Below, piece by piece: positions 20,476 to 29,184 of a stretch of 64,000 bases of DNA. Numbering within the stretch: position 1 is the stretch's first letter; each line of letters begins with the position of its first letter. The stretch is from an uncultured Eubacterium sp. Lineage in GTDB: Bacteria; Bacillota; Clostridia; Oscillospirales; Acutalibacteraceae. Position numbers and translations under genes: made by a program. Location of the stretch: NCBI GenBank assembly GCA_905234995.1, contig CAJOJV010000002.1, positions 49,906 through 113,905 on the forward strand. Reading direction: 5' to 3'. The notes beneath the pieces are model-generated. The model was given only the letters and a program-made list of their open reading frames with translations, was not told the origin of the DNA and made no database searches.

Positions 20476-21048
20476 ATGTTAAATAATTTAACAGAAAATG
20501 AAATCCTTTCTCTTGCAAAAAAAGGAAACGATGAAGCACTTAACTTCATTATAAGCAAATACAGGTCAACCGCGGAAGCGCTTGCTGCCAGATGGATTAA
20601 CTCCCCCATTGAGCATGAGGATTTGGTTCAGGAGGGCTCAATAGGTATTCTTGCGGCAGTTAAGTCTTACGATGCTGCAAAAGGCGCCGCCTTTTCATCT
20701 TACTGTTATACCTGTGTTTACAATTCCATTAAAACCGCTTTGCGCAAGGTGAACAGAAAAAAGGACGTGCCCACGGGCAACGTCGTTCCTCTTGAAGAGG
20801 AATTTGTTGACGCTAAGGCGGCGATGCTCAGCGCTGAGGATGACTTTCTTGCTCAGGAAAGCGTTTCCCTTTTGATTGAACAGCTGGATAAAAATCTTTC
20901 AAAGCTTGAAAACGAGGTTTTAAGGCTTTATATTTCAGGCCACAGCTACAGTGAAATCGGAAGCCGAATCGGCAAGGATGAAAAGGCAATCAACAACGCT
21001 ATGCAAAGAATCAGGAAAAAGCTTAAAGAAGTTTCTTTTGGGAATTAA
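20476..21048 (+). CDS. RNA polymerase sigma-70 family factor, SigH-like
   Basis: EHEDLVQEGSIGILAAVKSYDAAKGAAFSSYCYTCVYNSIKTALRK; region 4 LENEVLRLYISGHSYSEIGSRIGKDEKAINNAMQRIRKKL resembles SigH. Confidence 0.85.
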   Translation: MLNNLTENEILSLAKKGNDEALNFIISKYRSTAEALAARWINSPIEHEDLVQEGSIGILAAVKSYDAAKGAAFSSYCYTCVYNSIKTALRKVNRKKDVPTGNVVPLEEEFVDAKAAMLSAEDDFLAQESVSLLIEQLDKNLSKLENEVLRLYISGHSYSEIGSRIGKDEKAINNAMQRIRKKLKEVSFGN

Positions 21049-21103
21049 TCGGTTTCTTTTAAGAAATAATTTAGGGGGTAAAATAAAATAAGGGGTAAGA
21101 AGT

Positions 21104-21409
21104 ATGTATGAAGACAAAGTTTTAGTCTGCAAGGACTGCGGCAATGAATTCATCTTCTCCGCCGGCGAACAGGAGTTTTACGCAGAACGCGGCTTTGAAA
21201 ACGAGCCTCAGAGATGCAAAAACTGCCGCGCAGCAAGAAAGGCTGCTGCAAGAGCACCGAGAGTTTATCACGACGCTGTTTGCGCAAGCTGCGGAAAAGA
21301 ATGCAAGGTGCCGTTTGAGCCCAGGGACGACCGTCCCGTTTATTGCAGCGAATGCTTTGCAAAGCTTCAGGAAGAAGCTGCGTCGAGCGAAGAAGAACCC
21401 ACAGCATAA
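21104..21409 (+). CDS. Zinc-ribbon domain protein (two paired CxxC units)
   Basis: CKDCGNEFIFSAGEQEFYAERGFENEPQRCKNCR and CASCGKECKVPFEPRDDRPVYCSECF. Confidence 0.88.
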   Translation: MYEDKVLVCKDCGNEFIFSAGEQEFYAERGFENEPQRCKNCRAARKAAARAPRVYHDAVCASCGKECKVPFEPRDDRPVYCSECFAKLQEEAASSEEEPTA

Positions 21410-21454
21410 CTCCCGGCACAATCCCACGCATTATCCCAAGCAAATATTAAAATC

Positions 21455-21482
21455 CGGTCTTGCAAAGGCAAGACCGTTTTTT
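21455..21482 (+). terminator. Rho-independent terminator
   Basis: CGGTCTTGC aaag GCAAGACCG TTTTTT. Confidence 0.85.
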
Positions 21483-21511
21483 ATTGAAATAAATATATAA
21501 ATAAAAAATGC

Positions 21512-21540
21512 TTGACAAGTATTTTTTGCTATGATAATAT
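21512..21540 (+). promoter_or_regulatory. Promoter for tRNA-Ser(UGA)
   Basis: TTGACA-17 bp-TAATAT, ending 14 bp upstream of the tRNA. Confidence 0.65.
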
Positions 21541-21554
21541 ATTTGAGCAGATAC

Positions 21555-21642
21555 GGAGAGGTATCGAAGCGGTCATAACGAGGCGGTCTTGAAAACCGTT
21601 TGGCCAAAAGCCACATGGGTTCGAATCCCATCCTCTCCGCCA
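21555..21642 (+). tRNA. tRNA-Ser(UGA), CCA encoded
   Basis: Acceptor GGAGAGG/CCTCTCC, anticodon loop ctTGAaa in cggtcttgaaaaccg, long variable arm, GGTTCGAATCC T-arm, CCA. Confidence 0.95.
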
Positions 21643-21644
21643 AG

Positions 21645-21678
21645 AAAAAACGACTCGGTTGATACCAAGTCGTTTTTT
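21645..21678 (+). terminator. Terminator after tRNA-Ser(UGA)
   Basis: AAAAACGACTcGG ttgata CCaAGTCGTTTTTT. Confidence 0.8.
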
Positions 21679-21916
21679 CAATTTGAATGCATTAGCTATT
21701 TATTAATGTTTCTATCGGCAAGTGTTATCATTATAGATAAAAAAGCATTGCCATTTTATATATACTGTTTTATAATTTTATTGAAAAAAGTATTCTTTAA
21801 TAGTTTTATTGTAGTGAAAAACATAATTATTTGATTATCGCAATTTGAGAAAACAATCATGTATTTTAAATATGCTTATTAGCTATTATTTATTACCGTA
21901 AAAGAAAGGAGTTCTT

Positions 21917-22603
21917 ATGAATAATCTTAAAATGTTTAAAAACTCTCGCAAAACAGAATTGAAATCCGGAGACACTATCACATTCGGCAGATATTATTAT
22001 GATAGTAACATAATAAAGCCTATTGAGTGGATTGTTTTAAAGGAATATAAAGACAGGATTCTCGTTTTTAGCAAATACGCTATTGATGTAATGGGATACA
22101 TCACTGATTGGGATTATAATGACATTGAAAAAAGCCATAAAAAATTGATTTGGGAATTCAGCGATTTAAAAAAATGGTTAAATGAAGATTTTTATCAAAC
22201 TGCATTTAACGAACGGGAGAAAAAAAGAATATTAGTTACTACTATAATAACAACAGAAATTGAAGGCAATAGTGATAATAAGGTCTTTATACTATCTGAA
22301 GAACAGATTGAACAGTTGTTAAATCAAGACACACTATGTGCCTCTCCAACGCCATACGCATTGGCGCAAAATGCTGTTGTTGAACACGGTACAGATTGTT
22401 CCCCTTACTGGATACTCCCAAGTATCAATAAATCCGCAGGTTACTGCTTAGAAATCGAGGATGAGTACTTGTCACATCTTGAAATATATCCAAAAGCAAT
22501 AACCGGTTCCGGCAAAATTTACTGTCATTCAAGAAATGTTTATCACAAGGACTTTACTATACGACCGGCGCTCTATATTGAAAAAGCATTTATAGCTAAT
22601 TAA
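21917..22603 (+). CDS. DUF6273-like domain protein
   Basis: SGDTITFGRYYYDSNIIKPIEWIVLKEYKDRILVFSKYAID...LKKWLNEDFYQTAFNEREKKRI...TIRPALYIE pattern. Confidence 0.75.
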   Translation: MNNLKMFKNSRKTELKSGDTITFGRYYYDSNIIKPIEWIVLKEYKDRILVFSKYAIDVMGYITDWDYNDIEKSHKKLIWEFSDLKKWLNEDFYQTAFNEREKKRILVTTIITTEIEGNSDNKVFILSEEQIEQLLNQDTLCASPTPYALAQNAVVEHGTDCSPYWILPSINKSAGYCLEIEDEYLSHLEIYPKAITGSGKIYCHSRNVYHKDFTIRPALYIEKAFIAN

Positions 22604-22662
22604 AACTGCAACCCCCTAAAAAAGGTTGCATCGTATTAATCTTATATACCTTTGCCATAAAA

Positions 22663-22696
22663 AGAAAGCAGCCTTTTGGGCTGCTTCTTTTTTTAT
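22663..22696. terminator. Terminator-like hairpin between the convergent DUF6273-like gene and the GltD-like gene
   Basis: aGAAAGCAGCC ttttg GGCTGCTTCTTTTTTT. Confidence 0.75.
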
Positions 22697-24894
22697 TATT
22701 TGGTAAACATATTTATGAGAGCTTCGCGGTTGACGCTTCTGGCGTTTTCATCATTGGGAATTACGCGAAGCACCTTGCCGTTATAGCGGGAAACGAGCAC
22801 CTGACATTCCTTGCCGTCCACCGTGCAGGTTTCCGGAGTGTATTGCTCCTCAAGCGGGACCTGCTTTTTGAGGGTTGACTTTTCAGTGAGCGCGCCCGTC
22901 GGGCAAAGCTTAACGCAAAGGCCGCAATTCGTGCACTTAGTCTGGTCAAGCGGAAGCGAGAACGCAGGAGACACGCTGGTTTTAAAGCCTCTGCCAAGCA
23001 GACCGATTGCGTGAATATCCATAACCTCGCGGCAGGAGCGAACGCAGAGTCCGCACAGAATACACTTTGAAACGTTGCGCTCAATGAACGCGTTTTCATC
23101 GTGCGTATATTTCTGCGGCATATCGCCCGCAAAGCGCTCGGGATTGATATCATAGCGCTGCGCAACGTTAAGAAGACGGCACTTGAAATACTCGCGGCAG
23201 CCGCATTCAAGGCAGCGGCTTGCTTCCTTCTGGGCTTCCTCAACGGTTAAGCCGAGTGAAACCTCGTCAAAATTCTTGTTTCTTACATCTGCAGGAAGAA
23301 CCGAAGCAACGGTGCGCGGTTTAACCTCGCGGTCCGAAACGTCAACGCGGTCATCCTCCCTCTTGCTGAGATACGGATGCTCCTCAACGTAGGTTTCGCC
23401 CTTAAGATAAGCGTCAACCACCTTTACGCAGCGGTCAGCCTCGCCGATTGCCTCAACGGCAATTGAAGCGCCCTTATTCGTTGCGTCGCCGATTGCAAAT
23501 ACGCCGTCAATATTAGTTGCAAAGCTTTCCTCATCAGCGGCGATATTGCCCCTGTCATTAAGAGCGAATACGCCGAAATCGGACGGGTCAAGCTTCTGAC
23601 CGATTGCCATAATCACGCTGTCAAGCGGGAGATATTCGGTTTTGCCCTCAATCGGAACGGGTCTTCTTCTGCCGCTTGCATCAGGCTCGCCGAGCTCCAT
23701 AAGCTGCAGAGTCATACCGACAACCTTGCCGTTTTCGGAATGAATTTCCGTAGGATTGGTGAGGAATTTATAAATAACTCCCTCTTCCTTAGACTCCTTA
23801 ATTTCAATTTCCTCGGCGGGCATTTCAGCCTCTGTGCGGCGATAAATAACGTAAACCTCTTTTGCACCGAGCCTTACCGCCGTGCGGCAGGCATCCATTG
23901 CGGTGTTACCGCCGCCGCATACTGCAACGCGGCTGCCGATATCAATGGGATTGCCCTGAATAACGCTGCGTAGGAAATCAATGCCGCCGAAAACGCCCTC
24001 GGCATCCTCGCCCTTAACGCGCATAGAGCTTGATTTCCAAGCGCCGGGTGCAAGAATAACCGCGTCGTTAACGCTTTGAAGCATTTCCAGGGTTATATCC
24101 CTGCCGAACTTAACATTATTTACCATTCTTACGCCGAGCTTTTCAATCAGCGCGATTTCGGCATCAAGCACCTCTTTGGGCAATCTGTATTGCGGAATAC
24201 CGTAGCGCAGCATACCGCCCATTTTTTCCATCATATCAAACACGGTTACCTCGTGGCCGAGCTGACGGAGATAATAAGCAGCAGTCAAGCCGCCGGGACC
24301 GCCGCCTACGATGGCAATCATTTTGCCCGTGCTTGCTGCAACTGCGGGCATATAGCTTTCGCCCTTTAAATCAAGGTCTGCGGCAAAGGCTTTGAGCTGA
24401 GCAATATTAATCGGCTCCTCAACCTTCTGCCTTCTGCAGGCAGTTTCGCAGGGATGGGGGCAAACTCTGCCGATTGAAGCGGGCAGAGATATTCTGTTTT
24501 TGATAAGCTTTAATGCAGCTTCAAATTCGCCGTTTGCGATTAAGCCGACGTAGCCCTGGCAATCCGTGTGTGCCGGGCAGGCAAGCTCGCAGGGAGCGAT
24601 GCAGTCACCGTCGTGCGCGGACATAAGAAGCTCCATTGCAATTTTTCTTGATTTAACAACGCGCTCGCTTTCGGTATGAACGACCATACCCTCGCTGACC
24701 TTAGCTGAGCAGGAACGGAGCAGCTTCGGGATACCCTCAGCCTCAACGACGCAAACGCCGCAGGCACCGTAAACCTCAACCGCCTCATCATAGCAGAGCG
24801 TGGGAATATATATGCCGTTCGCGCGCGCCGCTTCAAGAATTGTGCTGCCCTCAGGAGCAGTTATTTTTTTATCGTTAATTGTTAAATTAATCAT
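22696..24894 (-). CDS. GltD/NfnB-like FAD/NAD(P) oxidoreductase with N-terminal NuoG-type [2Fe-2S] and C-terminal ferredoxin domains (candidate StnA-like subunit)
   Basis: Ferredoxin-like N-term (PTLCYDEAVEVYGACGVCVVE), CIAPCELACPAHTDCQGYVGLI, IVGGGPGGLTAAYYLRQLGHEVTVFD, VCGGGNTAMDACRTAVRLGAKEVYVIYRR, CILCGLCVRSC and CTNCGLCVKLCPTGAL. Confidence 0.88.
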   Translation of the reverse strand: MINLTINDKKITAPEGSTILEAARANGIYIPTLCYDEAVEVYGACGVCVVEAEGIPKLLRSCSAKVSEGMVVHTESERVVKSRKIAMELLMSAHDGDCIAPCELACPAHTDCQGYVGLIANGEFEAALKLIKNRISLPASIGRVCPHPCETACRRQKVEEPINIAQLKAFAADLDLKGESYMPAVAASTGKMIAIVGGGPGGLTAAYYLRQLGHEVTVFDMMEKMGGMLRYGIPQYRLPKEVLDAEIALIEKLGVRMVNNVKFGRDITLEMLQSVNDAVILAPGAWKSSSMRVKGEDAEGVFGGIDFLRSVIQGNPIDIGSRVAVCGGGNTAMDACRTAVRLGAKEVYVIYRRTEAEMPAEEIEIKESKEEGVIYKFLTNPTEIHSENGKVVGMTLQLMELGEPDASGRRRPVPIEGKTEYLPLDSVIMAIGQKLDPSDFGVFALNDRGNIAADEESFATNIDGVFAIGDATNKGASIAVEAIGEADRCVKVVDAYLKGETYVEEHPYLSKREDDRVDVSDREVKPRTVASVLPADVRNKNFDEVSLGLTVEEAQKEASRCLECGCREYFKCRLLNVAQRYDINPERFAGDMPQKYTHDENAFIERNVSKCILCGLCVRSCREVMDIHAIGLLGRGFKTSVSPAFSLPLDQTKCTNCGLCVKLCPTGALTEKSTLKKQVPLEEQYTPETCTVDGKECQVLVSRYNGKVLRVIPNDENARSVNREALINMFTK

Positions 24895-24906
24895 TCTGCT
24901 CCCTCC

Positions 24907-26652
24907 TTATCTCTTGATTATTGCATCAAATCTGCAAGAGCTGAAGCACTTGCCGCACTTAATGCATTTAGCAGTGTCAATAGTATGCGGGCTTTTAACC
25001 TCGCCAGTGATTGCATCAACGGGGCAATTTCTTGCGCAGAGCGTGCAGCCCCTGCATTTATCGGGAACTATGAAATACTCAATCAAATCCGAGCATTCGC
25101 CCGCGGGGCACTTCTTTTCATTGATATGTGCCTCATACTCATTGCGGAAATACTTAATTGTGGTAAGCACGGGGTTAGGCGCCGTCTGACCCAAGCCGCA
25201 GAGCGCGCCGTCCTTAATACCGTAGCAAAGCTCCTCAAGAAGCTCGATATCGCCTTCCTTGCCCTTACCCTCCGTAATCCTTTTGAGGATTTCGAGCATA
25301 CGGGTTGTGCCGATACGGCAGTGTATGCACTTACCGCAGCTTTCCTTTGCCGTGAAATCAAGGAAGAACTTAGCCATACCGACCATACAGGTGCTTTCAT
25401 CCATAACGACCATACCGCCGGAGCCCATAATTGCGCCTGTCGCGCCGAGCGCCTTATAGTCGATAACGGTGTCAATAAGCTCTGCAGGAATACAGCCGCC
25501 TGAGGGGCCGCCCATCTGAACGGCTTTGAAAGCCTTATCGCCTTTCATACCGCCGCCGATATCAAAGATAACGTCGCGTAGAGTTTTACCCATCGGGATT
25601 TCAACAAGCCCGCTGCGCTTAACCTTACCGGTTACGGCAAACACCTTCGTGCCCTTTGAGCCCTCTGTGCCCATTGCGGCAAACGCCTCGCCGCCGTTAA
25701 GAATAATCCATCCGACGTTGGCAAAGGTTTCAACGTTATTAATATTTGAAGGCTTACGCCAGAAGCCCGACTGTGCCGGGAAAGGAGGCTTAAGCCTCGG
25801 CATACCCCTGTGCCCCTCAAGGCTTTCAATAAGCGCGGTTTCCTCACCGCAAACGAAAGCGCCCGCGCCCTTTTTAATGGTCATATCGCACGAGAAGCCC
25901 GTGCCGAAAATATTATCGCCGAGATAGCCTGCGGCAGTTGCCTGCTCGATTGCACGCTCGAGGCGCTTAATTGCAAGCGGATATTCCGCGCGAACGTATA
26001 CGACAGCGTGCTGAGCGCCGATAGCATAAGCGGCGATGAGCATACCCTCAATGAGATTGTGGGGGTCGGATTCAATAACCGCTCTGTCCATAAACGCGCC
26101 GGGGTCGCCCTCGTCCGCATTACAAATCAGATACTTAACCTCACCCTCGGACTGCCTTGCGGCATTCCATTTAAACCATGTCGGGAAGCCTGCGCCGCCT
26201 CTGCCGGCAAGACCCGAAACCTTAATGGTTTCAATAACCTCCTCAGGCGTCATATCGCAGACTGCTTTTTTAAGCGCTGCATAACCCTCTGCGTTAACGA
26301 ATTCATCAAGCTCCTCGGGATTGATGATACCGCAGCGGCGAAGCGCAATCCTCGTCTGCTTTTCAAGGAACTGCCTGTCATCCTCGGAAACGAGCAAATC
26401 GCTGATAACGGTTTCATCGCCCGTGCAGGTATATTCCGCAATTTTGCCCGCATCATCGGCAGTTACCTTTACAAGCCTTTTAACCTCACCGTCGTCCGCA
26501 TAAATATCAACGATGGGCTCAAGATAGCACATACCGATACAGCCCGCAATGCTGAGGGACGAACCGTTTAATTCCTCATTAAGGAGCGCTTTTCTGACTT
26601 TCTCCGCGCCTGCCGCAATACCGCAGGAGCCCTGTCCAACAACAATACGCAT
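24907..26652 (-). CDS. NuoF/HydB-like NADH-binding flavoprotein subunit
   Basis: VSGLAGRGGAGFPTWFKWNAAR, CNADEGDPGAFMDRAVIESDPHNLIEGM, GAGAFVCGEETALIESLEGHRGMPRLKPPFPA, ESCGKCIHCRIGTTRMLEIL; two C-terminal [4Fe-4S] motifs. Confidence 0.94.
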   Translation of the reverse strand: MRIVVGQGSCGIAAGAEKVRKALLNEELNGSSLSIAGCIGMCYLEPIVDIYADDGEVKRLVKVTADDAGKIAEYTCTGDETVISDLLVSEDDRQFLEKQTRIALRRCGIINPEELDEFVNAEGYAALKKAVCDMTPEEVIETIKVSGLAGRGGAGFPTWFKWNAARQSEGEVKYLICNADEGDPGAFMDRAVIESDPHNLIEGMLIAAYAIGAQHAVVYVRAEYPLAIKRLERAIEQATAAGYLGDNIFGTGFSCDMTIKKGAGAFVCGEETALIESLEGHRGMPRLKPPFPAQSGFWRKPSNINNVETFANVGWIILNGGEAFAAMGTEGSKGTKVFAVTGKVKRSGLVEIPMGKTLRDVIFDIGGGMKGDKAFKAVQMGGPSGGCIPAELIDTVIDYKALGATGAIMGSGGMVVMDESTCMVGMAKFFLDFTAKESCGKCIHCRIGTTRMLEILKRITEGKGKEGDIELLEELCYGIKDGALCGLGQTAPNPVLTTIKYFRNEYEAHINEKKCPAGECSDLIEYFIVPDKCRGCTLCARNCPVDAITGEVKSPHTIDTAKCIKCGKCFSSCRFDAIIKR

Positions 26653-27125
26653 TATTCAGCCTCCCTTAATTCTCTTAATATTTTTATCGCCTTATCGGGT
26701 GTGAGCGAACCGTAAGTGTCATCATTAATCATCATAACGGGAGAAAGCGAGCAGCACCCGAGGCACGCAACGCACTCAAGTGAAAACAGGCCGTCCTCGG
26801 TTGTTTCACCGTCGTCAATGCCGAGCTCCTCCTTAATCGTCTGCAATATCAGCTCGCTTGAATTTACGTGGCAAGCCGTGCCCTGGCAGAGCATAATGAG
26901 ATACTTGCCGACGGGTGTGAGCCTGAACTGAGTGTAAAAGGTTGCAACGCCCATAATTTCACTCTCGGCAATGCCCGTTCTTGCGCTGATTTCAATGATA
27001 GCTTCTTTTGGAAGATATCCGTAAATCTCCTGCGTTTTCTGCAAAATAGTGATGAGGGAACCCTCAACAGCCGCATACTCATCAAGCACACCGCCGATAA
27101 GAGAAAGATCAACCTTCTGTTCCAT
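26652..27125 (-). CDS. NuoE/HydC-like [2Fe-2S] subunit
   Basis: LPKEAIIEISARTGIAESEIMGVATFYTQFRLTPVGKYLIMLCQGTACHVNSS, LECVACLGCCSLSPVMMIND. Confidence 0.95.
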   Translation of the reverse strand: MEQKVDLSLIGGVLDEYAAVEGSLITILQKTQEIYGYLPKEAIIEISARTGIAESEIMGVATFYTQFRLTPVGKYLIMLCQGTACHVNSSELILQTIKEELGIDDGETTEDGLFSLECVACLGCCSLSPVMMINDDTYGSLTPDKAIKILRELREAE

Positions 27126-27316
27126 ACACTACCTCCTTGTTTGTTTTATAATAATATGATACCTAAATTAGGCAAATGTTTCAAGTAAAATTAAATATTT
27201 GTAAATATATATAAATATTTAAACATATTATTGGAGATATTCACGATTGATATTGATAATAATGATAATTTGTTAAAACTGCGCTGTTGCATAGCTTCTA
27301 AGCACCAAAGGCGCTT

Positions 27317-27417
27317 GGAGAGATTCCCGCTCTTTATCGAAACCTCCACCGGAGGTTTCTCCCGAAAATTTTCGCCTGTTAGGCTTAATTTTCGGAAACT
27401 CGCTTCGCAATCTCTCC
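27317..27417 (-). repeat. Structured dispersed repeat (family C, copy 1)
   Basis: On minus: outer stem GGAGAGATT/AATCTCTCC; stem CCGAAAATT..AATTTTCGG; GGGAG then AAACCTCC ggt GGAGGTTT CGATA. Confidence 0.7.
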
Positions 27418-27425
27418 CATCAAGC

Positions 27426-27461
27426 AAAAAAAGAGAAGCACGTAAGTGCTTCTCTTTTTTT
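27426..27461 (-). terminator. Terminator after tRNA-Ser(GCU)
   Basis: AAAGAGAAGCAC gtaa GTGCTTCTC with A/T tracts on both sides. Confidence 0.85.
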
Positions 27462-27552
27462 TGGCGCAGATGGAGAGATTCGAACTCTCGCGGCGGTTAC
27501 CCACCCTACGCCCTTAGCAGGGGCGCCTCGTCACCAGCTTGAGTACATCTGC
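27462..27552 (-). tRNA. tRNA-Ser(GCU), CCA encoded
   Basis: Minus strand GCAGATG...cccctGCTaaggg...long variable arm...GAGTTCGAATCTC...CATCTGCGCCA. Confidence 0.94.
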
Positions 27553-27737
27553 AGGTCACTGAACATCTCTGTCAAGTTAACGCACCGATTGGTGCTTAGG
27601 CAGAGTAAAACAAATCTAAATACGGTTTAAAATGGTAGATTCGTCTTGCTCTGCCTAAATAATATAACAAAAACTAAATAAAAAGTCAACCCAAAATAAT
27701 TCACAAATTTAAAACATAGAATATTTTAGGTGATACT

Positions 27738-28265
27738 ATGAACAAAAAGCTGTTTAAATATGAGATTATCGGGTTCGTTTTCACCGGCATCGTCGGCTCC
27801 GTTGCACATTTTCTCTATGAGCTGAGCGGCTATAATACGGTGGTGGGGCTGTTTTGCTCAGTTAACGAAAGCGTTTGGGAGCATTTAAAGCTGCTGTTTT
27901 TCCCGTATATTATATATGCCGCGTCTGAATTCTTTTTGCTTAATAAACCCAAAGGCTTTTTTCGTGCAAAGCTTATCGGAATAATATCAGGTATGCTTGC
28001 CACCGTTGCAATGTATTACATATATAACGGCGCGGTCGGCAAAAGCCCTGATTTGCTTAACATCCTTTCATTTTTCATAGGCGTGGGCGTTGCATATTTA
28101 GTCAGCTACACCGTTATAAAAAATGAAAAGGAAGCCTCCGCAGCAGGCGATATTATCAGCATTTTACTGATAATCGCAATCGGCGCTTCCTTTGCTCTGT
28201 TTACTTTTTATCCGCCGTTCATTCCCCTTTTTGAGGATCCGCGCTATGCAGTTTTCGGGCAATAG
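27738..28265 (+). CDS. Polytopic membrane protein (DUF6512-like)
   Basis: EIIGFVFTGIVGSVAHFLYELSGYNTVVGLFCSVNESVWEHLKLLFFPYIIY, five or more predicted TM segments. Confidence 0.75.
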   Translation: MNKKLFKYEIIGFVFTGIVGSVAHFLYELSGYNTVVGLFCSVNESVWEHLKLLFFPYIIYAASEFFLLNKPKGFFRAKLIGIISGMLATVAMYYIYNGAVGKSPDLLNILSFFIGVGVAYLVSYTVIKNEKEASAAGDIISILLIIAIGASFALFTFYPPFIPLFEDPRYAVFGQ

Positions 28266-28268
28266 TCG

Positions 28269-28303
28269 AGTGGTCAGTGGGCAGTGTCCAGTGGTCAGTT
28301 GTT
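28269..28303 (+). repeat. Heptanucleotide array (family A, copy 2)
   Basis: agtggtc|agtgggc|agtgtcc|agtggtc|agttgtt. Confidence 0.7.
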
Positions 28304-28326
28304 GGTTTGGTTGACTTCGTCAACTA

Positions 28327-29106
28327 TTATAAACTGCGCTGAATATAAAGCGTGGTTTCTTTTATGCCCTTGCCGACGTCCTCGGGGCGATGAGCGTCCG
28401 AGCCGGTTGAAAAGGCTGCGCCCTCCTCCACTGAGGCATTAAAGAACGCCTCGTTAATGCCGAGCTGCTTGCCTCGGGTGGTGTTCATTTCCAGTGCCAC
28501 GTTATGCTTTACGGCATTTTTTGCAAGGTTATGATAGGTTTCGGTTAAATCATAATCGGGATATAAGCCGTGGCAGCGGATTAAATCGGGATGAGCGATA
28601 ATATCAAAAATATCGCTTTCAATCAGGGAGCCTTCCATTTCAAAATAGCGCTTATAAATCTGATTATAAGCCTTGTTTTTCCACTGATATTTGCGCTGAT
28701 TGAAGGTCCAGTTATCAACCCAGTGCACCGAGCCGAGGAGGTAATCAAGAAAGCCGTCCGACACAAGGCTTCTTATATAATCCTCATGCTGCTCAAACCA
28801 GCAGATTTCAAGCCCGAAATTGACCTTAATCGGATATTCCCTGCCCCTGATTTCATTTATCAGGGCGCGGTATTCCTCAAAACCGTGAGCGGAGCTTTCC
28901 TTACCCTTAAACCAATTTTCCTGATAGGCGGAATACTCCCTTGCTTCCTTAAAGCAGGGGTGAAATTCCTTTATCCTAATTGAGTGTTCAAGCAGATTGA
29001 TTTCGGATAAATTCATTTTAATTGCATGGTTTATGAATTTTTCTATCCATTCAACGGTATAAGGTCCGCGTTCAATATGGATGTGCAAATCCTTTAAAGC
29101 TTCCAT
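28327..29106 (-). CDS. PHP-domain phosphatase (histidinol-phosphatase family)
   Basis: DLHIHIERGPYTVEWIEKFI, LGSVHWVDNW, DIIAHPDLIRCHG, STGSDAHRPEDVGKG. Confidence 0.88.
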   Translation of the reverse strand: MEALKDLHIHIERGPYTVEWIEKFINHAIKMNLSEINLLEHSIRIKEFHPCFKEAREYSAYQENWFKGKESSAHGFEEYRALINEIRGREYPIKVNFGLEICWFEQHEDYIRSLVSDGFLDYLLGSVHWVDNWTFNQRKYQWKNKAYNQIYKRYFEMEGSLIESDIFDIIAHPDLIRCHGLYPDYDLTETYHNLAKNAVKHNVALEMNTTRGKQLGINEAFFNASVEEGAAFSTGSDAHRPEDVGKGIKETTLYIQRSL

Positions 29107-29129
29107 AATAATTCCTTTATAAAACGAGC

Positions 29130-29153
29130 GGGCGGATAATATCCGCCCCTACG
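29130..29153. repeat. Short hairpin repeat GGGCGGATA..TATCCGCCCCTACG (family D)
   Basis: GGGCGGATA a TATCCGCCC CTACG. Confidence 0.65.
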
Positions 29154-29184
29154 ATTTTGGGAAACTATAACGTTTCGAATTAAT

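Noticed and set aside
25810-26571. 253-aa plus-strand ORF opposite the NuoF-like gene
   Set aside because: Antisense to a well-conserved coding sequence; composition is typical of a reverse-frame translation.
22696-27125. HydABC bifurcating hydrogenase
   Set aside because: NuoE/NuoF-like subunits are present, but the third gene is GltD/NfnB-like and lacks an H-cluster domain.
27191-27427. 78-aa minus-strand ORF downstream of tRNA-Ser(GCU)
   Set aside because: It is a translation of the family C structured repeat, not a protein gene.
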